Assembly: GCA_009692305.1 (NCBI GenBank)
Contig: SHZK01000001.1
Location: 248,001-312,000 of the forward strand
Direction of reading: 5' to 3'
From: Gammaproteobacteria bacterium
GTDB taxonomy: Bacteria > Pseudomonadota > Gammaproteobacteria > Pseudomonadales > Pseudohongiellaceae
Length of the DNA stretch: 64,000 nt
Below are positions 54,699 through 62,900 of the stretch, piece after piece (within the stretch, counting starts at the first letter, position 1; the number at the start of each line of letters is the position of its first letter). The position numbers and the translations under genes were made by a program. The notes below the pieces were generated by a model. That model searched no databases. It was not told the origin of the DNA and saw only the letters and a program-made list of their open reading frames with translations.

Positions 54699-56180
54699 TC
54701 AGGCTCGCTGCCGTTGCAAATATTCCACCAGCAGAGCCACCGTGCGACCACTGGCACCTTTGTTCGGGCCTGAATGCCAGGCGCTGCCGGCGATGTCCAG
54801 ATGGGCCCATTTGAATTTCTCCGTGAAGCGGGACAGGAAGCAGGCGGCAGTGATGGTGCCGGCCCGGGGACCGCCGATGTTCGCGATATCAGCGAAGTTG
54901 CTGTCCAGCAGGCTCTGGTATTCATCCCACAAGGGTAGCTGCCACACTGGATCCAGCGCTTGCTGACCACATTCAAGCAGGCTTTGAGCCAGAGCATCGT
55001 TATTGCTCAGCATGGCGCTGACTGTAGTGCCAAACGTGGCCACGGCAGCTCCAGTGAGCGTCGCTATGTCGATTACGCTGCGCGGATGGAAGCGTTCGGT
55101 ATAAGTGAGGGCATCACACAGCACCAGTCGACCTTCAGCGTCCGTATTCAATATCTCGATAGTCTTGCCTGCCATGCTGGTGACGATGTCACCGGGCTTG
55201 GTGGCCTTGCCGCCGGGCATGTTTTCGGCGGCGGCAACCACCCCGACGACATTGATTGGTAATTTCAATTCCGCGATGCAAGCTATGGTCGCAATCACGC
55301 TGGCGGCGCCGCACATGTCGAATTTCATTTCATCCATGGCCAGCCCCGGTTTCAGGCTGATGCCGCCAGTATCGAAGGTTATACCCTTGCCCACCAGCGC
55401 ATGGGGTTTGCTGCTGGCAGCAGCGCCCTTGTATTGCAGCACGATCAGTTTCGCCTCCTGGGCGGAGCCAGCGGACACAGACAGAAGCGAACCCATGCCC
55501 AGACGCTGCATCTGTTTTTCGCCCAGTATGGTGGCGGTCACTTTGCCGAAGCGTTTGGCTAACTGATTGGCTTGCTGGGCGAGATATGTAGGGGTGCAGA
55601 TATTGCCAGGCAGATTGCCGAGTTGCCTGGCGAGATTCATTGCCTTGCCAATAGCCGCTCCCTGCTTCAATGCCCGCTCCAGCGCTTGCTTCTGGCCGTG
55701 GCCAGCAACGCTGATGGACTTGGTCGCAAGCGCCGGGCTCTTCTTGCTCTTGGTAGTGTCGTATCGATAACTGCAGTCTTCTGCTTCCTGGGCGAGGCGA
55801 GCCACCAGCCAGGCCTGATCGCGATCATTCGGGGTCAGACTGGCGAGGCAAAAATGGGCCGTACCGGCATTCAATTTATACAGGGCCTGCAAGCCGGCGC
55901 GCAGCAGCTTCGTTGCAGTCTTCGCCGTTAATTGCTTGCGCTCGCCGCCACCAATCAAGAGCAGGCGTTTCGCTGGAGTTCGCGCAGGCTGGTGCACGAC
56001 CAGCGTCTCACCGAGCTTGCCGTTGAAATCTCCGGAGCGAATTATTTTGCTGAGGCTGCGGTTGCCAGCCTGGTCGATGACGGCTGCTTCATCGCTGAGT
56101 TGGCCCTTGCTCCAGATGACAGTAGCAACGCAATCTGCAGAAATATTTTGAGGCGAACCCGACTTGATTGAATACTTCAT
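54699..56180 (-). CDS. pepA: Leucyl aminopeptidase
   Basis: A 493-residue M17 metallopeptidase. The metal-ligand motifs are LVGKGITFDTGGISLKP (Lys and Asp), the M17 signature NTDAEGRLVLCDAL, and the downstream LTGAAVATFGTT. All catalytic residues are present and length is normal. It releases N-terminal amino acids in the cytosol, and the E. coli homologue also binds DNA. It is divergent from the thioesterase gene across 309 bp. Confidence 0.97.
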   Translation of the reverse strand: MKYSIKSGSPQNISADCVATVIWSKGQLSDEAAVIDQAGNRSLSKIIRSGDFNGKLGETLVVHQPARTPAKRLLLIGGGERKQLTAKTATKLLRAGLQALYKLNAGTAHFCLASLTPNDRDQAWLVARLAQEAEDCSYRYDTTKSKKSPALATKSISVAGHGQKQALERALKQGAAIGKAMNLARQLGNLPGNICTPTYLAQQANQLAKRFGKVTATILGEKQMQRLGMGSLLSVSAGSAQEAKLIVLQYKGAAASSKPHALVGKGITFDTGGISLKPGLAMDEMKFDMCGAASVIATIACIAELKLPINVVGVVAAAENMPGGKATKPGDIVTSMAGKTIEILNTDAEGRLVLCDALTYTERFHPRSVIDIATLTGAAVATFGTTVSAMLSNNDALAQSLLECGQQALDPVWQLPLWDEYQSLLDSNFADIANIGGPRAGTITAACFLSRFTEKFKWAHLDIAGSAWHSGPNKGASGRTVALLVEYLQRQRA

Positions 56181-56489
56181 GGGAAGATTTTGCTCCGGTA
56201 ATGCGAATTGGATTGCTATATAAAGGTGCTGTGGGATCTGCGAAAAATGCTGCGAATAATAATCCTAAAGATTTTCAGTAGCTTAAGCAAGGTCGAAGAT
56301 GATGGCTGCGGTTTCACTGGCAATTGTAATTTTTTTTTTGCTAGTATCCCTACCTGATTGCAATGGGCAGACATACTCGCCATAAAGTTGCCACATTGTA
56401 GTCATAAAGATTAATTTTGCGTTTTGAACCAAAAATCTTATCGGCTGTCAGAGTGTTTGGATTGGCGCCAACAACATTCAGGAGTGGTC
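56181..56489. other. 309-bp region between divergent pepA and thioesterase genes
   Basis: No gene is supported here. It holds a ten-T run near 56330-56340. A GGAG element lies about 12 bases before the pepA ATG, and CAGGAGT precedes the thioesterase ATG. Poor promoter-like pairs (for example TTGCAA with CATAAA near 56360-56385) can be drawn but are not convincing. Confidence 0.5.
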
Positions 56490-56933
56490 ATGCCACGTGT
56501 AAAAGTTTCTCCTCCAGAACATTTTTTATTCAGCCTCGAGCGTAGCGTTGGCATCAGCGATGTAAATTATGCAAGACATCTGGACAGCATCGCCATGGTG
56601 AAGATGCTGCATGAAGCGCGTCTGCAATTTCTTGCCAGCATGGGTTTTGCCGAGGGCAATATTTACGGGCTGGGCATGGTCGTCACGGATCTCGCCGTGG
56701 AATACCGGGCAGAATCCTTTGCCAATGATTTGCTCATATTCGATGTCGGCGTCGGCAGCCTGAATCGCTACGGATTCGATATCGGCATTCAAGTAACGAA
56801 CAGCGCGCTTGAAACGATCGTATGTAATGCCAAGATGGGTGTCGTATTCTTTGACTTCGATCGACATCAAATCATCCAGGTTCCCAGTGCCTTCAAGGCG
56901 AAGATCGGGTTCGCCGAGGCTCAGGTCGCCTAG
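56490..56933 (+). CDS. Acyl-CoA thioesterase-like (4HBT hotdog) protein
   Basis: ATG 56490 follows CAGGAGT; an upstream TTG start adds residues without match. The 147-residue protein has the hotdog signature: ERSVGISDVNYARHLDSIAMVKMLHEARLQF, where Asp and the following region supply the catalytic acid, and GLGMVVTDLAVEYRAESFANDLL, a standard 4HBT strand. It probably hydrolyses a short or aromatic acyl-CoA in the cytosol. It sits between pepA and lptF, which are often directly divergent. Confidence 0.88.
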   Translation: MPRVKVSPPEHFLFSLERSVGISDVNYARHLDSIAMVKMLHEARLQFLASMGFAEGNIYGLGMVVTDLAVEYRAESFANDLLIFDVGVGSLNRYGFDIGIQVTNSALETIVCNAKMGVVFFDFDRHQIIQVPSAFKAKIGFAEAQVA

Positions 56934-57025
56934 GTCAGCAAAGCCGGGTTTGCCGCACCCCCGTTGCTCACAGTACACTGCCCGGATTCTCCAGGTATAA
57001 GTGGCACTGTAAGGACACGCGGCGC

Positions 57026-58138
57026 TTGATCATCTTTCGTTATCTCAGCAAGCAGATACTGCAAATCATGCTCGCGGTCACCCTTATGCTGCTGGTGGTC
57101 GCGCTTACCAGTCGCTTTATCCAGTATCTCGGAGAAGCGGTAGCAGGTGACTTTTCTTCAGATGTTTTATTCTTCCTGATTCTTTATCGCCTGCCAGATT
57201 TCCTGATGGTAATTATGCCGCTGGCGCTGTTTCTTGGCATTCTGCTGGCCTACGGCCGCATGTATGCCGAGCACGAAATGATCATCCTGCTGAGCAGCGG
57301 CTATAGTGAAATCAAGCTGTTGTTTACCACACTGGGCTGCACCACATTTGCCATGCTGTTGGTCGCGGCGCTCAGCCTGGTGCTGGCGCCATGGGGTATC
57401 AGAAATATCGAGCAGATCAAACAAGATCAGGAACTGCTCACCGAAATCGATCTGATGGTACCGGGCCAATTTCAGATTTTCGCCGACGGCGACCGCGTGA
57501 CTTACGTCGAACGCACGACGAATGGCGATGGCAACGGCCGATCTTTGCAGAATGTATTCGTCGCACTCAGTGGCGCGGAGTCTGCAACAGGTGAAGTGTT
57601 TCCCCGCATTCTCTTGGCGGATTCAGCCCGCGCGGAAATTGATGAGTTGACCGGTGCGCGCTTCATGCGACTGGAAAACGTGGTGCAATATGATGGTGCT
57701 CCCGGGCAGGCAAGCTTCAATATAGGACAGTTTGATTCTCAAGCGCTGTTGCTGCCAGAACCTGTCAACTACGAACCCATTCTGGAACAAGAGTCGCTGC
57801 GTACTGCTGAGTTGCTTGCATCTGCTGACTCAGCCCATGTGGCGGAATTACAGTGGCGTTTGTCGATGGTGTTGTTGATTCCGGTGATTACGCTGATTGC
57901 GGTGCCATTGAGTCGGGTCAATCCGCGGCAAGGCCAGTACAGCAAATTGGTCTCGGCCGCCTTGTTGTATGCCACTTATTTTATTCTTCTGCAATTTGCC
58001 AAGGAACAGGTTGCTATCGGGGCATTACCGGTGGGTCTCGGTATCTGGTGGGTGCACATCCTGTTTATGATAATTGGGTGGAGTATTTTCCGATTTCCAG
58101 CTATTGGCAACGCATTCGCGCTTGGCACCAACAAATGA
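57026..58138 (+). CDS. lptF: LPS export ABC transporter permease LptF
   Basis: A 370-residue YjgP/YjgQ-family protein starting at TTG (MIIFRYLSKQIL). Three N-terminal helices, a periplasmic beta-jellyroll domain (about 130-250) and three C-terminal helices are seen. LTLMLLVVALTSRFIQYLGEAVAG-like and RLPDFLMVIMPLALFLGILLAYGR segments are typical. With LptG and LptB it moves lipopolysaccharide out of the inner membrane. lptG follows after 10 bp. Confidence 0.96.
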   Translation: MIIFRYLSKQILQIMLAVTLMLLVVALTSRFIQYLGEAVAGDFSSDVLFFLILYRLPDFLMVIMPLALFLGILLAYGRMYAEHEMIILLSSGYSEIKLLFTTLGCTTFAMLLVAALSLVLAPWGIRNIEQIKQDQELLTEIDLMVPGQFQIFADGDRVTYVERTTNGDGNGRSLQNVFVALSGAESATGEVFPRILLADSARAEIDELTGARFMRLENVVQYDGAPGQASFNIGQFDSQALLLPEPVNYEPILEQESLRTAELLASADSAHVAELQWRLSMVLLIPVITLIAVPLSRVNPRQGQYSKLVSAALLYATYFILLQFAKEQVAIGALPVGLGIWWVHILFMIIGWSIFRFPAIGNAFALGTNK

Positions 58139-58148
58139 GTGCGAACTC

Positions 58149-59225
58149 ATGAAAATCCTCGATCGACACATTCGTAATACGGTTTTGTTATCAGTACTGA
58201 TTCTGCTGTCGATTATCACAGTAGTGGATCTCGTATTTTCACTGGCAGAAGAGTTCAGCGACACGACAGAGTTGTACACATTGCTCAATGCCTTTGTATT
58301 TGTGTTATACAACACACCCACCCGAATCTATGAATTATTGCCATTCGCCGTGCTGGGTGGTGCCTTGATCGGGCTCGGCATATTGGCGTCCAATAATGAA
58401 ATCCTGGTGATGCAGGCTGCCAGCATCAAGGTGCGGCGCATTGTCTGGGCGGTACTCAAACCAACCATGGTTATCATGCTCCTGAATCTGTTGGTGGGTG
58501 AATATCTGGCGCCGCCATTGGAAGAATTGGGGCAGAGCAACAAAGCGATACAGCGCAGTGGTAATGGCGCGATTGATTCCGCGTCCGGAACCTGGCAGAA
58601 AATCGGCCCGGAATTCGTTCACATCAATGCTATCGCCCCTGGCGGTGACCTGCTGTACGGTGTGGCTCGCTATCGCATCGATGAGAACCGGCGGCTGACC
58701 GCCAGCAGCTTTGCCGAATCGGCTGAATATATAAGTCAGGGTGCGGCGGGATTCTGGCAGTTGCACAATGTGCGCGAGACCTTGTTCGAACAGGGGCGCG
58801 TGACTACACAGGAATATTTGCAGGTGGATTGGCAGATCGATCTGTCACCAAACTTGTTGAGTGTGCTCATTATGGAGCCAGACCGGCAGTCTATTTCAGG
58901 TTTGTATCGTTTCGCCAAATTCTTCGAAGCAGAAGGTCTTGATGCCACCGAGTATTTCCTCGCTTTCTGGAAAAAGCTGCTGCAACCAATTGCAACATTT
59001 GCACTGGTAATACTCGCCGTTTCCTTCGTATTCGGACCATTGCGCGAGTCCACGATGGGTATGCGGGTATTCATCGCGATTGCCATCGGCTTTGGATTCG
59101 CCATTGTGCAAAGAATGATGGAACCAGTCAGTCTCCTGTATGGAGTCAGTCCATTCTGGGCCGTGACTGTTCCGATTTTAATCGCATTCATGATTGGCGC
59201 AGTCTTGTTGCGCAGAGTTCGCTAA
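58149..59225 (+). CDS. lptG: LPS export ABC transporter permease LptG
   Basis: ATG 58149 (MKILDRHIRNTVL) is chosen; a longer frame overlaps lptF. The 358-residue protein has the same layout as LptF: N-terminal helices, jellyroll domain (about 135-250) and C-terminal helices including FALVILAVSFVFGPLRESTMGMRV. Partner of LptF in LPS extraction. Separated from the convergent RDD gene by 145 bp. Confidence 0.96.
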   Translation: MKILDRHIRNTVLLSVLILLSIITVVDLVFSLAEEFSDTTELYTLLNAFVFVLYNTPTRIYELLPFAVLGGALIGLGILASNNEILVMQAASIKVRRIVWAVLKPTMVIMLLNLLVGEYLAPPLEELGQSNKAIQRSGNGAIDSASGTWQKIGPEFVHINAIAPGGDLLYGVARYRIDENRRLTASSFAESAEYISQGAAGFWQLHNVRETLFEQGRVTTQEYLQVDWQIDLSPNLLSVLIMEPDRQSISGLYRFAKFFEAEGLDATEYFLAFWKKLLQPIATFALVILAVSFVFGPLRESTMGMRVFIAIAIGFGFAIVQRMMEPVSLLYGVSPFWAVTVPILIAFMIGAVLLRRVR

Positions 59226-59370
59226 TTGCTCAATCACCGCACCAGGCTGCTGCGCACATTGGTCTGAGTTGATAAAGCTTCTCGAATTGGCAATCACCGG
59301 CATGCTTGCAGGGGGCAGTAGCCCTGAGCTTGTCACAATAAACAATATGGCAGTAGCGCCGAGGCGGGTG

Positions 59371-59847
59371 TCAGGTTCCTGGTACGATTATTACACGGGT
59401 TTTCGAAAACTTGTCGTGCACTGCATCGCCCAAAGGGTCGACATAGAGCCACAGATAGCCGAGACCCAGCAGGAAGAACGCTGGCCAGGCTGCTAACAAG
59501 CGTACGATACCCTGTTGTACGGTAATCAATTGCCCGGTGTTATTCACCAGCTTGATGCGCCAGGCAAGCATCCCGAGGGTTTGTCCGCTGTGCGTCCAGA
59601 ACCAGAGATAAAACCCGCTGCAACTCCCCAGCATGAGTACAAACAGGATGTTGCTTAACAAGGGGTCAGTTTGCACGCGCCCATCAACCAGCACACTGGT
59701 GTCAGGACCGACTATCAATTGCAGCAGGAAACCCAGCAACATCCAGATGGATGCGACCAGAAAGGCATCGTAGAGTAGCGCGGCCAGGCGCCGGAGTAGT
59801 CCGGCGCGAGGCTGTAGTGCGGGTGCAGGTGCGGTTGCGGCAGTCAA
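59371..59847 (-). CDS. RDD family membrane protein
   Basis: A 158-residue protein with an RDD domain: R-R-L-A-A-L-L-Y-D near the start, two helices, then FWTHSGQTLGMLAWRIKLVN, and a final helix with LVRDLLGR-like WLYVDPLGDAVHDKFSKTRV. An Ala/Pro-rich leader precedes it. Function of RDD proteins is mostly unknown. It lies 13 bp after pntB on the same strand and may be in the same transcript. Confidence 0.9.
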   Translation of the reverse strand: MTAATAPAPALQPRAGLLRRLAALLYDAFLVASIWMLLGFLLQLIVGPDTSVLVDGRVQTDPLLSNILFVLMLGSCSGFYLWFWTHSGQTLGMLAWRIKLVNNTGQLITVQQGIVRLLAAWPAFFLLGLGYLWLYVDPLGDAVHDKFSKTRVIIVPGT

Positions 59848-59860
59848 AAGCGAGCCAGCG

Positions 59861-61291
59861 CTACAGTTCTTTTACAGCTTGAATGAGTTCAGCGGCGGCC
59901 TTCTGGCCATCTCCAAATAACATCTTCGCATTGTCGGCAAAGAACAAGGGGTTCTCGACACCGGAGAAACCGGCACCGCGTCCGCGTTTGATCACGATAA
60001 CGTTCTCTGCCTTGATGGCATCGAGTATAGGCATGCCGAACAGTGGGCTGCTACTGTCATTCTTCGCGGACGGATTGACGACATCATTGGCGCCGATGAC
60101 CAGCGCGACCGTCGTATTCTTGAAGTCAGCGTTGATGTCTTCCATGTCATAAATCTTGTCATACGGAACGCCGGCTTCTGCGAGCAGCACGTTCATGTGC
60201 CCGGGCATACGACCTGCGACCGGATGGATGGCGAATTTTACTTTAACGCCTTTCTCATCCAGCAATTGGGTCAACTCCCAGATCTTGTGTTGGGCTTGCG
60301 CCACCGCCATACCATAACCGGGGATAATAATGACTTGTGAGGCGTAGGCCATCAGGATGCCTGCGTCCTGCGCCTGAATTTCCTTCATCACGCCTGCAGC
60401 GCCATCGCCTGCGGCAGTGCTGTCGCCAGTGCCGACCCCGGCGAAGAACACATTCGCCACCGAGCGGTTCATCGCTTTCGCCATCAATTGCGTCAACAGA
60501 CTGCCAGCGGAACCAACCACAATACCGGCGACGATCATCGCGGCATTGCCCAATACATAACCTTCAAAACCCACCGCAAGGCCGGTCAGGGCATTGAACA
60601 GGGAAATAATCACAGGCATATCCGCGCCGCCCACGGGCACGGTTATGAAAATCCCGAGCACCAGTGCCAGTGCAAAGAACACGATGATCAAGCTCACATC
60701 CGCGTTGAAATAAATGGCGACTGCAAATCCAAGGGTGACCAGCGCGAGCACGGCATTCACCACATGTTGCGAAGGCAGCAGTCTGCTCCGGTTCATGCGG
60801 CCATCCAGCTTCGCCCACGCGATGATGCTGCCGCTGAATGAAATGGTGCCGATGATGGCGCCAAGTATCCCCAGTATGGCTACGTCGGCACCGAGCGTAG
60901 TGCCGATGGTCGCACTGCCAGTGAGATCATGACCTGCCTCGCGGGTTGCTTTCAGTAATTCCACCGCAGCAATTGCCGCCGCAGCGCCGCCGCCCATGCC
61001 GTTATACATGGCAATCATCTGCGGCATGTCAGTCATGGCAACTTTCTTGCCACTGGTCCAGGCATAACCGCCGCCAATAGCGATGGCGATTATGATCAAT
61101 ATAATGTTGGTCGTTGCCTGCTCACTGCCGAGAATCTCTGGAGTGGCAAAAGTAGCCAACGTGGCCAGCACCATGCCGGCGCCGGCCCAGACAATACCGC
61201 GGCGCGCCGTAACGGGTGAGCTCATTTGCTTCAATCCCAGAATGAACAGGACTGCGGCGATCAGGTAAGAGGCTTGAATGAGAAGAGTCAT
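59861..61291 (-). CDS. pntB: NAD(P) transhydrogenase beta subunit
   Basis: A 476-residue membrane protein with nine hydrophobic helices and a C-terminal NADP-binding domain (VIIPGYGMAVAQAQHKI, FAIHPVAGRMPGHMNVLLAEAGVPYD, INADFKNTTVALVIGANDVVNPSA). Uses the proton gradient to reduce NADP with NADH. It starts immediately after the pntAB stop (TAAATG). Confidence 0.97.
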   Translation of the reverse strand: MTLLIQASYLIAAVLFILGLKQMSSPVTARRGIVWAGAGMVLATLATFATPEILGSEQATTNIILIIIAIAIGGGYAWTSGKKVAMTDMPQMIAMYNGMGGGAAAAIAAVELLKATREAGHDLTGSATIGTTLGADVAILGILGAIIGTISFSGSIIAWAKLDGRMNRSRLLPSQHVVNAVLALVTLGFAVAIYFNADVSLIIVFFALALVLGIFITVPVGGADMPVIISLFNALTGLAVGFEGYVLGNAAMIVAGIVVGSAGSLLTQLMAKAMNRSVANVFFAGVGTGDSTAAGDGAAGVMKEIQAQDAGILMAYASQVIIIPGYGMAVAQAQHKIWELTQLLDEKGVKVKFAIHPVAGRMPGHMNVLLAEAGVPYDKIYDMEDINADFKNTTVALVIGANDVVNPSAKNDSSSPLFGMPILDAIKAENVIVIKRGRGAGFSGVENPLFFADNAKMLFGDGQKAAAELIQAVKEL

Positions 61292-61603
61292 TTACGCGTC
61301 CTCACTTTTAGCCGGAGCAGATTTTTTGCTGGATTTGAACATCTCCAGCATGCGCTCAGTGACGACGTAGCCGCCAACCGCGTTACCGGCTCCGAGCAGA
61401 ACCGCAATGAAGCCTATAATCTGTTCGGTAGTCGTTTCGGCGATGCCGAGCGCAAACATCGCGCCAACGAGCACGATGCCGTGTACGAAGTTGGAACCGG
61501 ACATGAGTGGTGTGTGCAGAATTACCGGTACGCGACTGATAATCTCAAAACCGGTGAAACCGGCCAACAGGAATATATAAATAGCTGCCAGACCTTCAAT
61601 CAT
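61292..61603 (-). CDS. pntAB: NAD(P) transhydrogenase alpha subunit, membrane part
   Basis: A 103-residue membrane protein with four hydrophobic helices (AIYIFLLAGFTGFEII, PLMSGSNFVHGIVLVGAMFALG, IIGFIAVLLGAGNAVGGYVVTERM). It is the separate C-terminal half of the alpha subunit, encoded as its own gene, as in many alpha- and gammaproteobacteria. Its ATG overlaps the upstream TGA (ATGA), after an AAGGAG site. Confidence 0.95.
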   Translation of the reverse strand: MIEGLAAIYIFLLAGFTGFEIISRVPVILHTPLMSGSNFVHGIVLVGAMFALGIAETTTEQIIGFIAVLLGAGNAVGGYVVTERMLEMFKSSKKSAPAKSEDA

Positions 61604-62733
61604 GATGAAGCTCCTTCTAACTGCGATTTGATGCCAGCGTGGTGAATGCCGCCTGCATGGGTAATGAGGCTGCCACTGATGATCTCATCCTCGAGGTTGA
61701 TATTGATCTTTTCGTCCTGAATCAGCAGTTCCAGAAAATTCATCAGATTCTTTGCGTACATCTCACTGGCGTGATTGCCAACCATACTGGGAACGTTAGT
61801 GGGCCCGTAGATCTTCACGCCCTTGTGCAGCACTGTGGTGTCAGCCTGGGTTAATTCACAATTGCCACCACCTTCAGCGGCCAGGTCGACAATTACCGAG
61901 CCACCCTTCATGCCTTCGACCATGGCCTTGCTGATAATACGCGGAGAAGGGCGACCGGGAATTGCTGCTGTGCTGACGATGACATCGGCAGTGGCGACAT
62001 GCTTCGCAAGAATCGCCTGTTGCTTGGCAGTTTCTGCTGCCGTCAATTCCCGCGCGTAACCTCCGCTGCCTTCAGCCTTGATCGCAATATCCACAAATTT
62101 CGCACCGAGCGATTCGACCTGTTCCTTGACGGCGGGTCGCACGTCGTAACCTTCAACTATAGCGCCAAGTCGTCGTGCCGTCGCAATCGCCTGCAAGCCG
62201 GCGACGCCGGCGCCGATCACGAGCACGCGCGAGGGTCTGATGGTGCCCGCGGCAGTAGTGAGCATCGGGAAAAATTTTCCAAGTATGTTGGCACCCAGCA
62301 AGACTGCCTTGTATCCGGCGATGGACGCTTGTGACGACAGGGCATCCATGGCCTGCGCACGTGAGATGCGCGGAATCAATTCCATGGAAAATGCACTGAC
62401 CTGTTTCGCCTTCAATAAATTGAAACGCTCGAGATCAGCATGCGGATTGAGATAGCCGATTAGCACCGAACCCGGTTTGAGTTGCGCGATCTGTGCCTGC
62501 GTAGGTGGATTCACCATGAGTGTGATGTCGGCCTTGCCGAGCAACTCAGCGCTGTCTTTGATGATTGCAACATTGCCGTAATCGGAGTCGGTATAACCTA
62601 CGAGTTCACCAGCACCAGACTGAATATTGAATGCGAGAGAGTCTTTTGACAGACGCTTCACTACATCAGGGACCAATGCGACCCGCTGTTCGCCTGCACG
62701 AACTTCCTTGGGCACGCAGATTTGAATTGCCAT
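61600..62733 (-). CDS. pntAA: NAD(P) transhydrogenase alpha subunit, NAD-binding part
   Basis: ATG 62733 (MAIQICVPKEVRAGEQRVAL) is preferred; an alternative start lies 12 bp upstream. The 377-residue protein resembles alanine dehydrogenase/PntA N-domain: VLVIGAGVAGLQAIATARRLGAIVEGYDVR binds NAD and IPGRPSPRIISKAMVEGMKGGSVIVDLAAEGGGNCE follows. Catalyses hydride transfer from NADH. The first gene of the pnt set; a 167-bp gap separates it from the divergent synthase gene. Confidence 0.96.
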   Translation of the reverse strand: MAIQICVPKEVRAGEQRVALVPDVVKRLSKDSLAFNIQSGAGELVGYTDSDYGNVAIIKDSAELLGKADITLMVNPPTQAQIAQLKPGSVLIGYLNPHADLERFNLLKAKQVSAFSMELIPRISRAQAMDALSSQASIAGYKAVLLGANILGKFFPMLTTAAGTIRPSRVLVIGAGVAGLQAIATARRLGAIVEGYDVRPAVKEQVESLGAKFVDIAIKAEGSGGYARELTAAETAKQQAILAKHVATADVIVSTAAIPGRPSPRIISKAMVEGMKGGSVIVDLAAEGGGNCELTQADTTVLHKGVKIYGPTNVPSMVGNHASEMYAKNLMNFLELLIQDEKININLEDEIISGSLITHAGGIHHAGIKSQLEGASS

Positions 62734-62900
62734 AACAAACCTCAATTACGCCTGAATCATGAAGCGCGCAGTATATAACGCTGGCGACGAAGATGAAATT
62801 AGTCCCGCTCTCGTCTTATCCTTGGCATGAGTATTTGCTAGAATTCCCTCCTCGCCAGTTCCCAGGATCGGGAATATTCGGCAAAAACCAGGAAATTGAC

